In this document: in pieces, positions 27,401-39,400 of the stretch
Numbering within the stretch: position 1 is the stretch's first letter
Layout: the number at the start of each line of letters is the position of its first letter
Assembly: GCA_037157565.1 (NCBI GenBank)
Contig: JAZHRO010000013.1
Coordinates: forward strand, 34,476,501 to 34,540,500
Direction of reading: 5' to 3'
Length of the DNA: 64,000 nucleotides
From: Thalassia testudinum
Lineage: Eukaryota > Streptophyta > Magnoliopsida > Alismatales > Hydrocharitaceae
The notes under the pieces: model-generated
Database searches by the model: none
What the model saw: the letters and a program-made list of their open reading frames with translations, nothing else
Told to the model about the DNA's origin: nothing
Translations under genes and position numbers: made by a program

Positions 27401-30400
27401 GGATTGGATTCCTCTATTTGAAAGGATGGAAGGAAGATTGGTTGGATGGTCCTCTAGACTTCTTTCTAGAGGGGGAAGGTTGGTCCTTGTAAAAGCAGTG
27501 TTGGCCTCCATTTCATCGTATTTTCTCTCAGTTTTCAAATTGCCGCGCCAGATTGAGAAGATATCGGGTAATGAGGGATTTCTTCTGGGCCAATGTAGGG
27601 TCGATAGGAAGGAGGCAAGGTTTGTAGCTTGGGAGGAGGTGCGTAGGCTACTTCAGGAAGGGAGTCTGAGGGTTAGAGATGTAGATAAGGTGAATATCAG
27701 CGTCCTGACCAAATGGATAGGGAGATTGGTGGGACGGGAGTGGGGGCTCTTCAGTGATGTTATGCGACGATTCTACGGCCCTTTCCTCTCTTGGGAGCCT
27801 TTGGGGTCCCCCCCTCTAGGTGCCTCTCAATTTCTTAGGGACTTGACGTCACTGAGAGCGAAGGTGCGCGATTTCTTCTCTCTAACTCTTGGGAAGGGCG
27901 ATGCATTCCGTTTTTGGCAGAACAACTGACAGGGGGAGGCTCAACCCTTGTGGAGAGATTCCCTCGCCTTGTTGGGGGTGTTGTGGATCTATCAGCTACG
28001 GTGGAAAGTTGTTGGGATGGGACGTGGTGTCCAACTTTTTGAGGAGGGCTTTCTGACCAAAGGTGTGAGGAGTTATAACATCTGTTGCAGGAGCTAGAGG
28101 GTTGGGCACCAGAGGAGGGCGATGATGGTTTTCATTGGGAAGGAAACTTCTCTGTGGCAAAAGTCTTCCATAGGTTGGGGAGTGGCACGACCAACCCTGA
28201 CATCAATTTTTTGAGAGACTGCAGTTTGATGTGGAAGGCGGAATGTCCTTTGAAGGTGAAGATTTTCGCTTGGCTGGCGAGGAGGGGAAGAATTATGACG
28301 AAGCAGTGGAGAGCTAGATGGGCCCATTCGGATGATCTTACATGTCCCCTTTGTAATGGAGCGAAGGAAGATATTCAACACCTTTTCTTTCGGTGCCCTT
28401 TTGTGGCATAGGTTTGGCAGCGGATGGGAATCGATTGGATCGCTCATCAAGATACGGGTAGCTTCTGGGAATCCTTTTTTTTGAAGGGGTAACGCCTACG
28501 ATGGCAATTTTGCCTTTAGATCCAGAAAGGATAGGGCAAAGGTCTTATCAGTCTTGTGGGGTGTGTGTGGCTGGGGAGGAATGTGGTGATTTTTAGGGGG
28601 GGAAAGGCCTTATGTTGAGAATTTTGTTTTGACTATTTCTTCCCAGGTGGTGTTTTGAGGATCTATCCTGTAATTTTGATGTAACCCGTTTTGTTGGAAT
28701 GAAATGATTTTGGGTGGTTATCACTTGGATAATCGCCCTTTCACTTTTCAATAAAAAAATTCTCTCAACAGTTAGTGATACGACATCAAATACCACTCTC
28801 CATTTCAACTCCGTGTTCTGACTGACAGAGAGTAGGCCCAAGGGAAAATTCGAGGCTAAAAGAGCATTCTTTAATTTCATGTGAAGAGTCACATGTACCT
28901 CCCCTTAACTAGCAATGTAGGAATGCTACTCATCATCTACTAATATAGTTTTTCTTGATTGGACTAGCCTGAGAGTAGAGGATTTCTTGCATCACCATAT
29001 ATATGTCGGGATGCACCTAAATCGACTAGCCATTCTACTCCTATCTGAGAATGACATGCAATTCCTGCCTGAGATGCCTCATACTGACGAAGTCTTTGGA
29101 TTAGTACCTCATACTCGCTCCTGGAAATGGACATGGTATCTTGTGCCAATCCTAGGGCTAAGCCCTTCATAGCCACTACACACTTCCTTGACTTCGATTT
29201 AATGTTGATGCTTCTCGTTTCACATTCCTCGTGTAACTTTGCAAGATGATTGTAATTGTGACCCACAATGTGACCCTTTGAGCTCCCCAATCAGGTTTAA
29301 TATGGACTTTTGATACTCCCTAGTATTCCCATCTTCTAGAAAGGGTGAGTGAACTGTCATGGAGGCCATCTCACATAGATCAGAGTCTACAACTACAAAT
29401 CTCATCCAAGCACTCTCTTAAGAGACCATCATTAGGTGTTAAGTCTGAAATATGTAAAAAAACTCAAAAAATGAGCTCTGAATCCTTGGATTGATTTCGG
29501 GAAGGTCCCAATAGCCTTTAGCAGCCCACAAAACAACCACCAGAGACCCTAATCAAGAGCTCCAGCGAGCTTCTCTAGCGACCACTGAGTCACCGATCAC
29601 TGGCAATTGCTCTCCACCTCCATATCACCCCTACGGTGAGGTCCACCAATCCCTAGGGTGCAATAAGGCACTCTCCTCACCATTCAACTCTCCACCAGGG
29701 GTGGTGTTAGGAAGAGGAATCGATGGAACAATTGGTTCTCCGATCGTTTGCCGGTCGAGATGTCGGTGGTTGGTTGATGGGGGTCAAGTGATGCCTCCAT
29801 CGGTCAGTTGGAGGGATTTGACGCAGTGGCCGGCCAACAAGGCTCCTTTTGGTGGTGATGAACGGTGCCTGCTAGGGCACATGCTCCTTAGGGCAACCAA
29901 TCACCTCTTGAAGCCTCGTCTCTACTAATTTGAGATTGATAATCCCAATACAATTAGTAGAGACAATGTTATTTGGTAGAGAAAGAAGGAGAACAAAAAG
30001 GTATAGAGCTCTAGCCTAGGGCCGCCGCTTTGATATCATGTTGAGAAAATAAAGCAATCTATTCCACTTTTAAACCTTAGGTCTCAATTTATAGAGGAGA
30101 GGTCAAGGGAAAACTATAACCAGCTCCCTCAACAATATGAAATAAGGTAAGCAAACCACAAGGAAAAAAAAACAAAAAACAAAACAAGAAGGAAAAAACA
30201 AGACAGATAAGACTCTCAACAACTCAACTTTGGTACTACAACTTTTCATGGATCATTTGCTTCTTGCCGTGCCATATGACATTTCTTTTTAAAGGTGAAA
30301 ATATGACTGCTGGAGATTAATAGTCATCTGCTCTATTACCACAAGGATAAAAAGGGAGCGGGTTACGTGTTTTGGTGTCAAAACATGAACATAAATAAAG

Positions 30401-33400
30401 TGTCCCTTACAACATTCTACACCCAAGCTCTTTTATCCCGAAACACCACCCTGCTTCTTTACAGCCATGCCCCACAGAATAGCTTCAGCTTTCATCCATA
30501 AAAAGGAGCCCATCTGAACGTCCACCCTAAAAGTGTCTAGAATTCATCAAAGGAATCCACCACTGAATGATGGCCATATATTTGTACACTGCCTTTGCAA
30601 AGCTACAAGAGAGGAAAAGGCGAGCACAATCTTCCTCTCTTAATCCACACTAACTTGCAAGTAGCATCTTCATCAGTAGCCCATTGTCTCCGCCTCATCT
30701 TCATAACCGACCTTCCCCTTCTGGGAAACCATAAAAGAATTTTAATCTTCAGCAATGTCCCCAAGTTCCAAAAAGCATTGCAATGCAAAGCCAACTCTTT
30801 AGCATTTGTCCCAAGGTCTTCCCTGAAAGGATGATAAGCCTTCTTCACCAAGAATCTCCCCCTTGTCCCACTCCAAAGAATTAGGTGTACCCACCATAGG
30901 ATGAGAGTCATGAATGACCTCCAACAGGTAAATCTGCCAACTGGGCATCAGAAAGCTTCCCCCAGATTAGGGCATCCAGGCACCATCCATAAATCTGTCA
31001 AAGTTTGTCTGCCAGCAGAGCATACAACCTCGGCATCATCTTTGTGGTGGACCCATCACCTGCCCAATTATCATCTTAGAATAGAAATGTCTTCCATCCC
31101 CAAGTGCGGCTGGAGATAAGTAGAAATCCAATGCATAACTGGTACCAAACTTCTCCAGAAGGCAGAGGAACCAACAAGAATGACAACCTTCTTGGCCAGC
31201 TTTTAGGAGGCTCCGTAAGAATCCACCATCAGTCACAACCACATACAATCATCATTGTAAAAGAGCTTAACCACCCACTTTGACAAAAGAGCATTGCTGA
31301 AATCATTACGATCAAGGACCCCAAGACCTTATTGCCTCTCCGGCCTCCAAACATCTTCCAAGCAACCAAGTGGAGGAAACAATCAACCTGTCAACATTGT
31401 ATCCATTCAGAAAAATCTACTAACTTCATGAGTGTGCCTGTCATCAATATATCCAACCAAATTACTGGGGGTCCTTGAATCCAAATCTAAGAACTGTTGG
31501 AACCTAATTTCATCTCTCTTTTGTATTTTGGTGTTAACAAAATCATTTTAAAATCTAATGTATTTATGAAGTATTACAGATCAAAAGAATCTTTGGATGC
31601 AAGCAACAAGATAGCATATGAAGGAAGAAGATTAGAAGACTATAGTTTTTGTTGTATTAATTGTATTTTAGAATCTTTGTATGTCTTCTAACAAGAAAAA
31701 ATAATCTATGAGTTAAAATCAAAGTAGAGATAATTAGGGTTCAGAATATCATTCATTCACTCGTTTCAAAACTCAAAATCGATTTTTTCAAAATAAAGTC
31801 ATTTAGAGTAGGTTGGATATCTCTAAAAATTAACTTATACTTGTAATATTTGATATTTGTAGCAGGTACCAGTACTGGTCATAAGTACCGGTACATGCTA
31901 AGCACAGGTTTGGGATTTAGGGCCTATGTCCCAAACTATGAACAACAAGTACCGGTACTTATCGTATCGATACCAAGTGGTCATAGTTTGTGCACTTGGT
32001 TTTTACCTGGACCTTACAAGTACCGGTACTAATCACTAGTATCGGTACATATAGGTCACTGGATCCAAATCTGTGAATCACAAGTACCGATACTTGTCAT
32101 GACTATCGGTACCTAGTGACTTAGTTGGGCTGACTGTAGGCAGTCAGTACCGGTACCAAAAGTTTAATACCGGTATCAACTAATCGTTGTGACCAATCTG
32201 AACGGTTATTTTACAATTAAACCTCTCTAATCTTCTCAAATTGTCCTTAACGGTTAGTAATTGTAAGGAAGGTGTTTAGTGGCTTATATAAACACATTGT
32301 GTGTCATTTGCACACAATAAGAAGAAAATATTCTCCTTGCTCTTAATTCCAGATTTCACATTTCTAGCTGCAAGGTCTATTGTTTTGTTGCATTCTTCAA
32401 GAAGACACTCTCTCAACAAACATCTTTCAGGCGATCTCGTGCTTTATCGTATTGTCTTTCGTTTTAGTCTGATTTCGTTAGATTAGTATATTGTCATCTA
32501 TTAAGATATCCACTTATTTGGAGACTTAGGAATTTGTTGTAAGTTTTTATTTGCATCTAGCGTACACCTGTATCTTTATTTCTTTTTGATATATTATAAT
32601 TTGGTTGAGGTAACTCGTTAATTACCTCAAGTATTAGTAAATTGATTCCATCTGGATTGAGGGAATCAGGTTAAAAATCTTAAGTCGGGAGACTTTGGTA
32701 GTGGAGTACCCAAGTGAGGGGAACCACTATATATCTTATGTGTTTTTGTGGTTTGCTTTGTCTTGCAATTTTTTATCTACCACACTATTCATCCCCCTTC
32801 TAGTGTGCTTGTGATTTACAGATCCTACAGGTGGTATCAGAGGGGGTCGCGAATAGAAGAAGTAATTATTCTCTATCACAATGGCATCTTCAGTCAAGTG
32901 CACCGAAGGACAGTCATCCACATGTCCTCCCTACTTTGATGGGACGAACTATGAATATTAGAAGAAGAGGATGTAAATCTTCCTCAAGACCATAGATGAG
33001 AACTCATGGACTCTTATCCAAGAGAAGTACATGGATCCGGAGTCGCAGGAAAGTGTTGTTTGAACTACAGAACAAAAGAAAAAGATTGCGGAAAATGCGA
33101 AAGCGATGAATGCACTCTATTGTGCGTTATCAAGGGAAGAGTTTCACCGTATCTTCGCATGCGAGTCTGCATACGAGATATGGAATACGCTGCAAGTCAC
33201 CTATGAAGGTACAAGTAAGGTAAAAGAAACACATATTTTTATTCTAACAGAAAGTTATGAGTGTTTCAGGATGCAGAAAGGTGAAACAATCAAATGAATG
33301 TACACAAGATTTGGAGAGATCATAAATCCGATTAAGAACCTTGGAGTCAAGCTGAAGGAGTAGTTTGTAAGGAAGATCTTGAGATCCCTTACAAGCGATT

Positions 33401-36400
33401 AGTCTCCAAAGACCACAACCATCCAAGAGGCGAAAGACCTTTCTACTCTCTCCTTGGATGACTTGATTGGAAGCCTCATGGCATATGAAGTCTAATTGGA
33501 AAATATGAAGAAGATTAAAGAAAAATCCAAAAGCAAGAAGGAGCTTGCTTTTAAAGTTATAAAGGAGTCGGACCTCGATGATTTCAACTCCGACGAAGAA
33601 GAGGAACTTGCTCTTCTAATGAGAAGATTCAGAAGATTCATTCGAAAATAAGGTAAGAAAGTAAATAAATTTACAAATGACATTATTTATTTTGAGTGTA
33701 AGAAGAAGGGACACGTACGAAAAGATTGTCCAATGATCAAGAAGAAGGAAGAAAAGAAGAAAGACAAAGAATTCGATCGGAAGAAGATTTCAAGAAAGGC
33801 ATATAAGGTGACTTGGGATGATAGTTATTCTGGCATGGAATCATCTTCCGAGGAATCTGAAGAAATAGAAGTTGCACATCTTTATTTAATGGCGAACGAT
33901 AGTTCAGAAAATGAGGTAGACTCTAAAGTCACTTTTAATGAGTTATTAGAAGCATGTGAAGATTTGTATCACAAAGCTAGGTTAATTAAAAAAGAAAATA
34001 AGGTCTTGCATGATAGTTATAAAACTTTAGAAATAGAGATCTTGTTTAGAAATAGAATTAGAAATGTCAAAAGAAACTAAGAATCAATTGCATGCTAAAA
34101 TAGTAGAATTAGAAGATATTTATGAACATTTTAAGGACACTTTGAATAATCTAAAAATAACTAGGTTGAATACAAAATTTTGTAATAATTTAAAAGCCAA
34201 GATCAATAATAAAAAGAACACACAAAATAAATCACATGCACCTAGACATGCATGGATTTATCAAAAGGTCAAGAATCCTAAGAATTATAGATCTAATACT
34301 AAAGTGATCTATAAACCTAAGAATTTGAAGGGTACTAACCATCAAGGACCCAAAAGAAAATGGGTACCTAAAATAGATTTAATAAACTGTTTTGCAGGTC
34401 AAGAAGGACAAATGGATCCTAGATAGTAGGTGTTTCAAACACATGACGGGACACTCCTGTTGGTGCTAGAGCACCACGATCGTTTATTTTGATGATAACA
34501 AAACACGTGTCTTTTAACATTTGCATTTGAGTTCTAGTTTTCAGGTTAAATTGCAAATAGAGACAAGTGTTTAGATGAAAGTTCGAGCTCGCATCCATGG
34601 TGGATTGGAGGAGCTTAATGGAGAACAAAGGAGCTTTGCGAGGAGCGATAGCTTGAAGAAGGAAGAAGATGAAGAATATGATAGATTTCCTTTCCTTTGT
34701 ACTATGTATTTTTGTTTTTTCTGTTGCTCTTTATTTTTTTCTTAGATTCATGTTAAAGAGCCTCAAAAAATCCTTAAAGTAGTCCTAGAAACACCTGCAC
34801 TATCCTAGGATACTTAGGTTTTCTATAGAGAACTTAAAAAACTAAAATAGGGATTAGACAGCCTTTTCAGATGTCTAATCTGTATTTCAGACGTCTGATA
34901 AAAACTTTTAAGACGTTTGACTGTTGACTTAGACGTCTGATTATTTAGGCTGGACTTAGTTCTGTCTGATGAAATCAGACACCCAGACCTTAGTCCAGAC
35001 GTCTTAGGAGACGTCTGATGCCTTTGCCAGACGTCAAATTAGTGGACCGTTGGCTTCCTTAGCAAATGTTGAAGAAATGACCGTTAGCCTTGTATCAGAC
35101 GTCCGTTGAGGACCTCAGACGTCTGATACGTGACCGTTTTGCCTCGGTTGACCCAAAATCTCTTAGAGATTTTCTAGCCGTTGTACTCCCTTGGGAATCC
35201 ATTTCCGCAGAAAAATAGGTTTCCAGACGTCCTGTGTGTCATCTGATGGAAATACACTGGAACCCTGTTTAGATCTGATTTAAGTCAGGAAGGAAACCCG
35301 CTTAAAATCAGACATTTGACTTAGTTCCCAGATGTCTTAAACAGGTTTTCCAGATGTCTGATTCTAGGATTAGACGTTTGATGACTCTGTCAGAATCATG
35401 ATTAATTCTGACTACGGCCTGATTTATCTTGGATTTGCACCTAACGGCTATGGAAGCCTTCCAAGGCCTTCCAAAGCCTTCCTAAGGCCTCTATAAATAG
35501 AGGACCCTTTGGCTTGTAAGACACACCAAGACACACTAAGCAAACCACTTTCCACATCTTTTGTGTCCAAGAGAAGTAGTTGAAGCTCTAGCTCTCCAAG
35601 TCTAGTTCTCCATCTAGAGAGCTTGATTCCTGTGCACCTGCTCTCGTGCCGACGTTACAAGAGCGTTGCTGTGCTAAAGCGTAGTTCACGCACCCGCGTC
35701 AATCCGACGTACTTCCACCAAAAGAAAGTTTCCTAACTCCTATAGAAGTTAGGATTATATATTTGAGGCTCTATAGAATTGTTTATTTTATATTGTCTTT
35801 GGTTGGGTATTCGTTTTGCGAATTCCCGTCTCCTTCGCGAGACAAATTTCTTCTTGTGAAAAGAAGGGGTGTTGAGGTACACTACCTTCAGTCTAAGTAG
35901 TGTTGTAATTGAGGTCCAGTCACCCTCGTTTAAGTGACTGGGTTTAGTGGATTTGATCGACTAGGTCGATCGGGAAATCCTAACTCGAGAAGGGTAGGTG
36001 GTGGTTTTCACCCGGTTTTGGTTTCCACCTAAAAATACTTGTGCCCATTGTGTAATTGTTCTTTTTTGAGATTGTCTATTTTAATTCCACAATTTCTTTT
36101 TATTACGTCACGCACATCTCACCCCCTCCTACTAAGGAATTATAACTCCGACCTCTTTATCAAGTAGACCAAAATCGAAGATGGAGGATACGTCAAATTG
36201 GGTGACAACAAACGTTGTTGCATTATTGGTGAAGGTAAAATAGGTAATTCTTCTAAGCAGGTACGTAATGTTCTTTTAGTAGAAAACTTAAAACATAACC
36301 TGCTTAGTGTTAATCTAATATGTGATAATGGATGTGATGTTTTGTGTACTACAGTTGGATTTAAAATATTAAAAGAAGGAACAAATACAGTCTTAATTGA

Positions 36401-39400
36401 AGGCTTTAGATATAAAAATATATATGTTCTTCATTTTTTACAAGAGAAATTTGTAAAATGTCTGCTTGCCTCCCATGTTGAAGTAGATCTTTGGCACCAT
36501 AGGCTAGGTCACATTAATCATAAACATCTTAATAGGTTAGCCAAAAATGAGTTAATAAGGGGCCTATCCAAACTAACTTATAAAAATGATGTTTTGTGCA
36601 AATCTTGTGAACTTGGAAAAATGTACAAAGCTTCTTTTAAACCTAAAGACTTAGTTTCAACAACACGACCTTTAGAATTGTTACACCTTGATCTATTTGG
36701 ACCAACACGATTCGAGAGTCTAAATGGATCAAAATTTTGCCTAGTTATTGTTGATGACTTTTCTAGGTTCACTTGGGTCATATTCTTGAAACATAAGGAT
36801 GACTCATTTGATTCCTTTCTAAATCTTGCTCGAAGACTTCGAAAGGAAAAATCATCTATTCTTAGACTTAGGACTAATCATGTGGGTGAATTTGAAAATG
36901 AAAAATTTTCAAGTTTTTGTGTTAATTCTAGCATAATCCATGAATTTTCATTTCCTCGGGCACCATCTTAAAATGGTGTTGTAGAGTGCAAAAATCGCAC
37001 TCTACAAGAATGCACCCAAACTTTGCTCTTGGAGGCTGGGCTTCAAAAATACTTTTGGGCAGAAGCCATTAATATAGCATGTTATGTTCTTAATGGAACT
37101 ATCTTAAGGCCTATTATTAAAAAAAACTCCATATGAGCTTTATTATGAGAAGTTTCCTAGGATTTCATATTTTAGGGTATTTGGAAGTCAATGTTATTTA
37201 TTAAACACCCGTGATCGGCTTGATAAGCTTGATGCTAAAGGTGATGAAGGCATTTTTATTGGTTATTCAATAAGAAGCAAAGCTTATTGAGTCCTTAATA
37301 AAAAGACTTTTGTTATAGAAGAATCCCTGCATGTTTCATTTGATGAGACAAACTTAAGTGAATCTGAACCAAATCATTTAGATTTTGATGATGAAGATAC
37401 CCCCTTCATCGATGTATCAAAAATGGAAGATACATGAAATGTATATGATCTTCCAAAAGAATGGGTATATCATAAAGATCACCCTCAAGAACAAATCATA
37501 GATGATATTGAACAAGGTGTAAAAGTCTAATCTCAATTTAGAGCTGATTTTGTCCTTAATACCTTTGTTTCACAACTTAAACCCAAGAAAGTTGATGAGG
37601 CATTAAAGGATGAATCATGGGTTGTAGCTATGCAGGAGGAGCTACTCCAATTTACTAGAAACAATGTATGGAACTTAATACCCGCTCCTGAGGGTAATTC
37701 CATCATTGGAACCAAGTGGGTGTTCCGAAATAAATTGGATGAATCTGGTTCGGTGATCAAGAATAAAGCCAGACTTGTAGCTCAAGGTTATAACCAATAG
37801 GAGGGTATTGACTTTGATGAGACATATGCTCCTGTTGCTCGCTTGGAGTTCATATAGATGCTACTTGCCTTTGCAAGTGCAAATGACTTCAAGCTATATC
37901 AAATGGATGTCAAGAGTGCCTTTCTTAATGGTTATATTAAAGAAGTTTATGTTCATCAGCCTCCTGGGTTCGAAGACCCAGCACACCCAGAGCATGTATA
38001 CAAGCTCAATAAGGCGTTATATGGACTTAAACAAGCTCCCAGGGCCTGGTATGATAGGCTTAGGACCTTTCTTCAGCACGGATTTAGAATTGGAGTTGTT
38101 GATTCAACTCTTTTTGTAAAAGAAAGAAATGACATCCTACTAGTTCAAATATATGTTGATGATATTATATTTGGATCAACTAAGGAGTCCCTGTGTCAAC
38201 ATTTCTGTGAGACTATGAAGACTGAGTTTGAAATGAGTATGATGGGTGAACTCAGATTCTTTTTAGGACTCTAAATTCAATAATTAGACACAGGAATTTA
38301 CATTAGTCAAACAAAATGTTCTTGAAATTCTCAAGAAATTTGACTTTGAAAATGTAAATGGCAAAGAGACTTCGATTGCTCTATCTGCTTCTCTTGGTGA
38401 AGATTTATCCGGTAAGAGGGTAGATGAAAAGAAATACCGGGGCATGATAGGTTCACTACTATATCTTACAGCTTCTAGACCTGATATTCTTTTTGCTACA
38501 TGTTTATGTGCGAGATTCCAATCCGAACCCAAGGAATCACATTTTAATGCAGTAAAAAAATATTTAGATACCTAAACAACACAAAAGATCTTGGTCTTTT
38601 CTAAAGTACAATCCTTAGATCTATTATCCTATAGTGATGCTAACTATGAATGGAGTCGGACAGACTGAAAGAGTACTAGCGGCACATGTCATTTTATTGA
38701 AGAATCTCTAATTTCAAGGTTCTCTAAGAAACAGACTTGTGTTTCACTTTCTATGACTGAAGCAGAGTATATTGCTGCTTCACTGGCTTGCTCTTAGGTC
38801 ATTTGGATGAAATGAACTTTGTCCAACTTTGGATTGATTTTTACGCAATCCAAAATTTTATGTGATAATATAAGTGCAATAAATTTATCCAAAAATCCAG
38901 TTCATCATTCACGTACCAAGCACATAGATGTTAGACATCATTTCCTTAGAGATAATGTGCTTCAAGGATCAATTCAATTAGAATTCATTGACACAAAACC
39001 AATTGGCAGACACCTTTACAAAACCTCTTGCAGCAGAGAGATTCTGCTTTATAAGAAGAAAATTAAGACTTTGTACAATAAAAGAGATTCAAAACTAATA
39101 AGTTGATTGATATGGAATATGTTTGTATTTATAAAAATCTCTGAGGGTCTCACTGCAATTTACCCATGCTTATTTTAAAAAAAAGGAATAAACTGTAATA
39201 TTTCCATATGACTAGAAATATTTGGGTGTTGTTTGCAATATGATTACTTAGGATTGTTGAATACATTATTTATTCAACACCTAAGTTATAAATTTTCTCT
39301 CAACCACTTAAGTGGTCATGTGACAAGCACATGACCCATCCCATATAAAAGAGGTCAAGTGCATACACTTGCCTCATTTTGTCTCAAGAAAACCCTAGTT

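Larger units (their letters stand above)
26170..28759 (+). mobile_element. L1-type LINE, 5'-truncated, 2.6 kb
   Basis: It begins at [15 protein letters not shown] (about 26172), the linker between endonuclease and RT. Then come [14 protein letters not shown] (about 26450), the 344-codon open frame holding most of RT, the zf-RVT (28085-28411), a 3' stem-loop (28713-28737) and an A-tail (28753-28759). Several stops lie in 26390-26890. It is close in sequence to the LINE at 14742-15450. The 5' junction is odd, because an inverted RT piece lies just left of it. Confidence 0.85.
24754..28770 (-). mobile_element. LTR element B inside copia A, itself interrupted by a LINE
   Basis: The 3' LTR is at 24754-25009, preceded in sense by GCTTGAGAGGGAG (polypurine tract, complement of 25010-25022). 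Non-coding internal sequence runs to about 25560, then a long pyrimidine tract. At the far right, 28760-28770 (TTCTCTCAACA) equals the outer end of that LTR and directly abuts copia A protein-coding sequence. I read this as the last 11 bp of B's 5' LTR, the rest lost around the LINE. The flanks TGGAA and GTTAG do not form a target duplication, so the history includes a deletion or rearrangement. Confidence 0.6.
21250..30221 (-). mobile_element. Ty1/copia element A, degenerate, broken up by three later insertions
   Basis: Read right to left: 5' LTR (30039-30221), PBS-like TGATATCAAAGC (30027-30038), leader, gag remnant (about 29220-29430), protease ...[14 protein letters not shown] (about 29000), then after the inserted block the GAG-pre-integrase ...[11 protein letters not shown] (24535-24753), integrase (about 23147-23797), [17 protein letters not shown] (about 22230) and RNase [18 protein letters not shown] (about 21470-21530). 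Insertions are a hAT MITE (23798-24534) and a second LTR element carrying a LINE (24754-28770). The RNase H end is internally deleted, and no 3' LTR is visible at the left end. Confidence 0.85.
34458..36144 (+). mobile_element. Solo LTR of a second large copia family, 1687 bp
   Basis: It starts TGTTGGTGCTAGAGC and is flanked by ACTCC (34453-34457) and ACTCC (36145-36149), a perfect 5-bp target duplication. Removing it restores the protease frame. The right end reads GGAATTATA rather than ending in CA, so the last bases have mutated. It contains a CAGACGTCTG palindrome array (34867-35384) and a TATA box within a 16-bp palindrome (35488-35503). Confidence 0.88.

Noticed and set aside
36578..36781. 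Minus-strand frame across copia integrase
   Set aside because: Shadow of the plus-strand integrase frame, which has full domain support.
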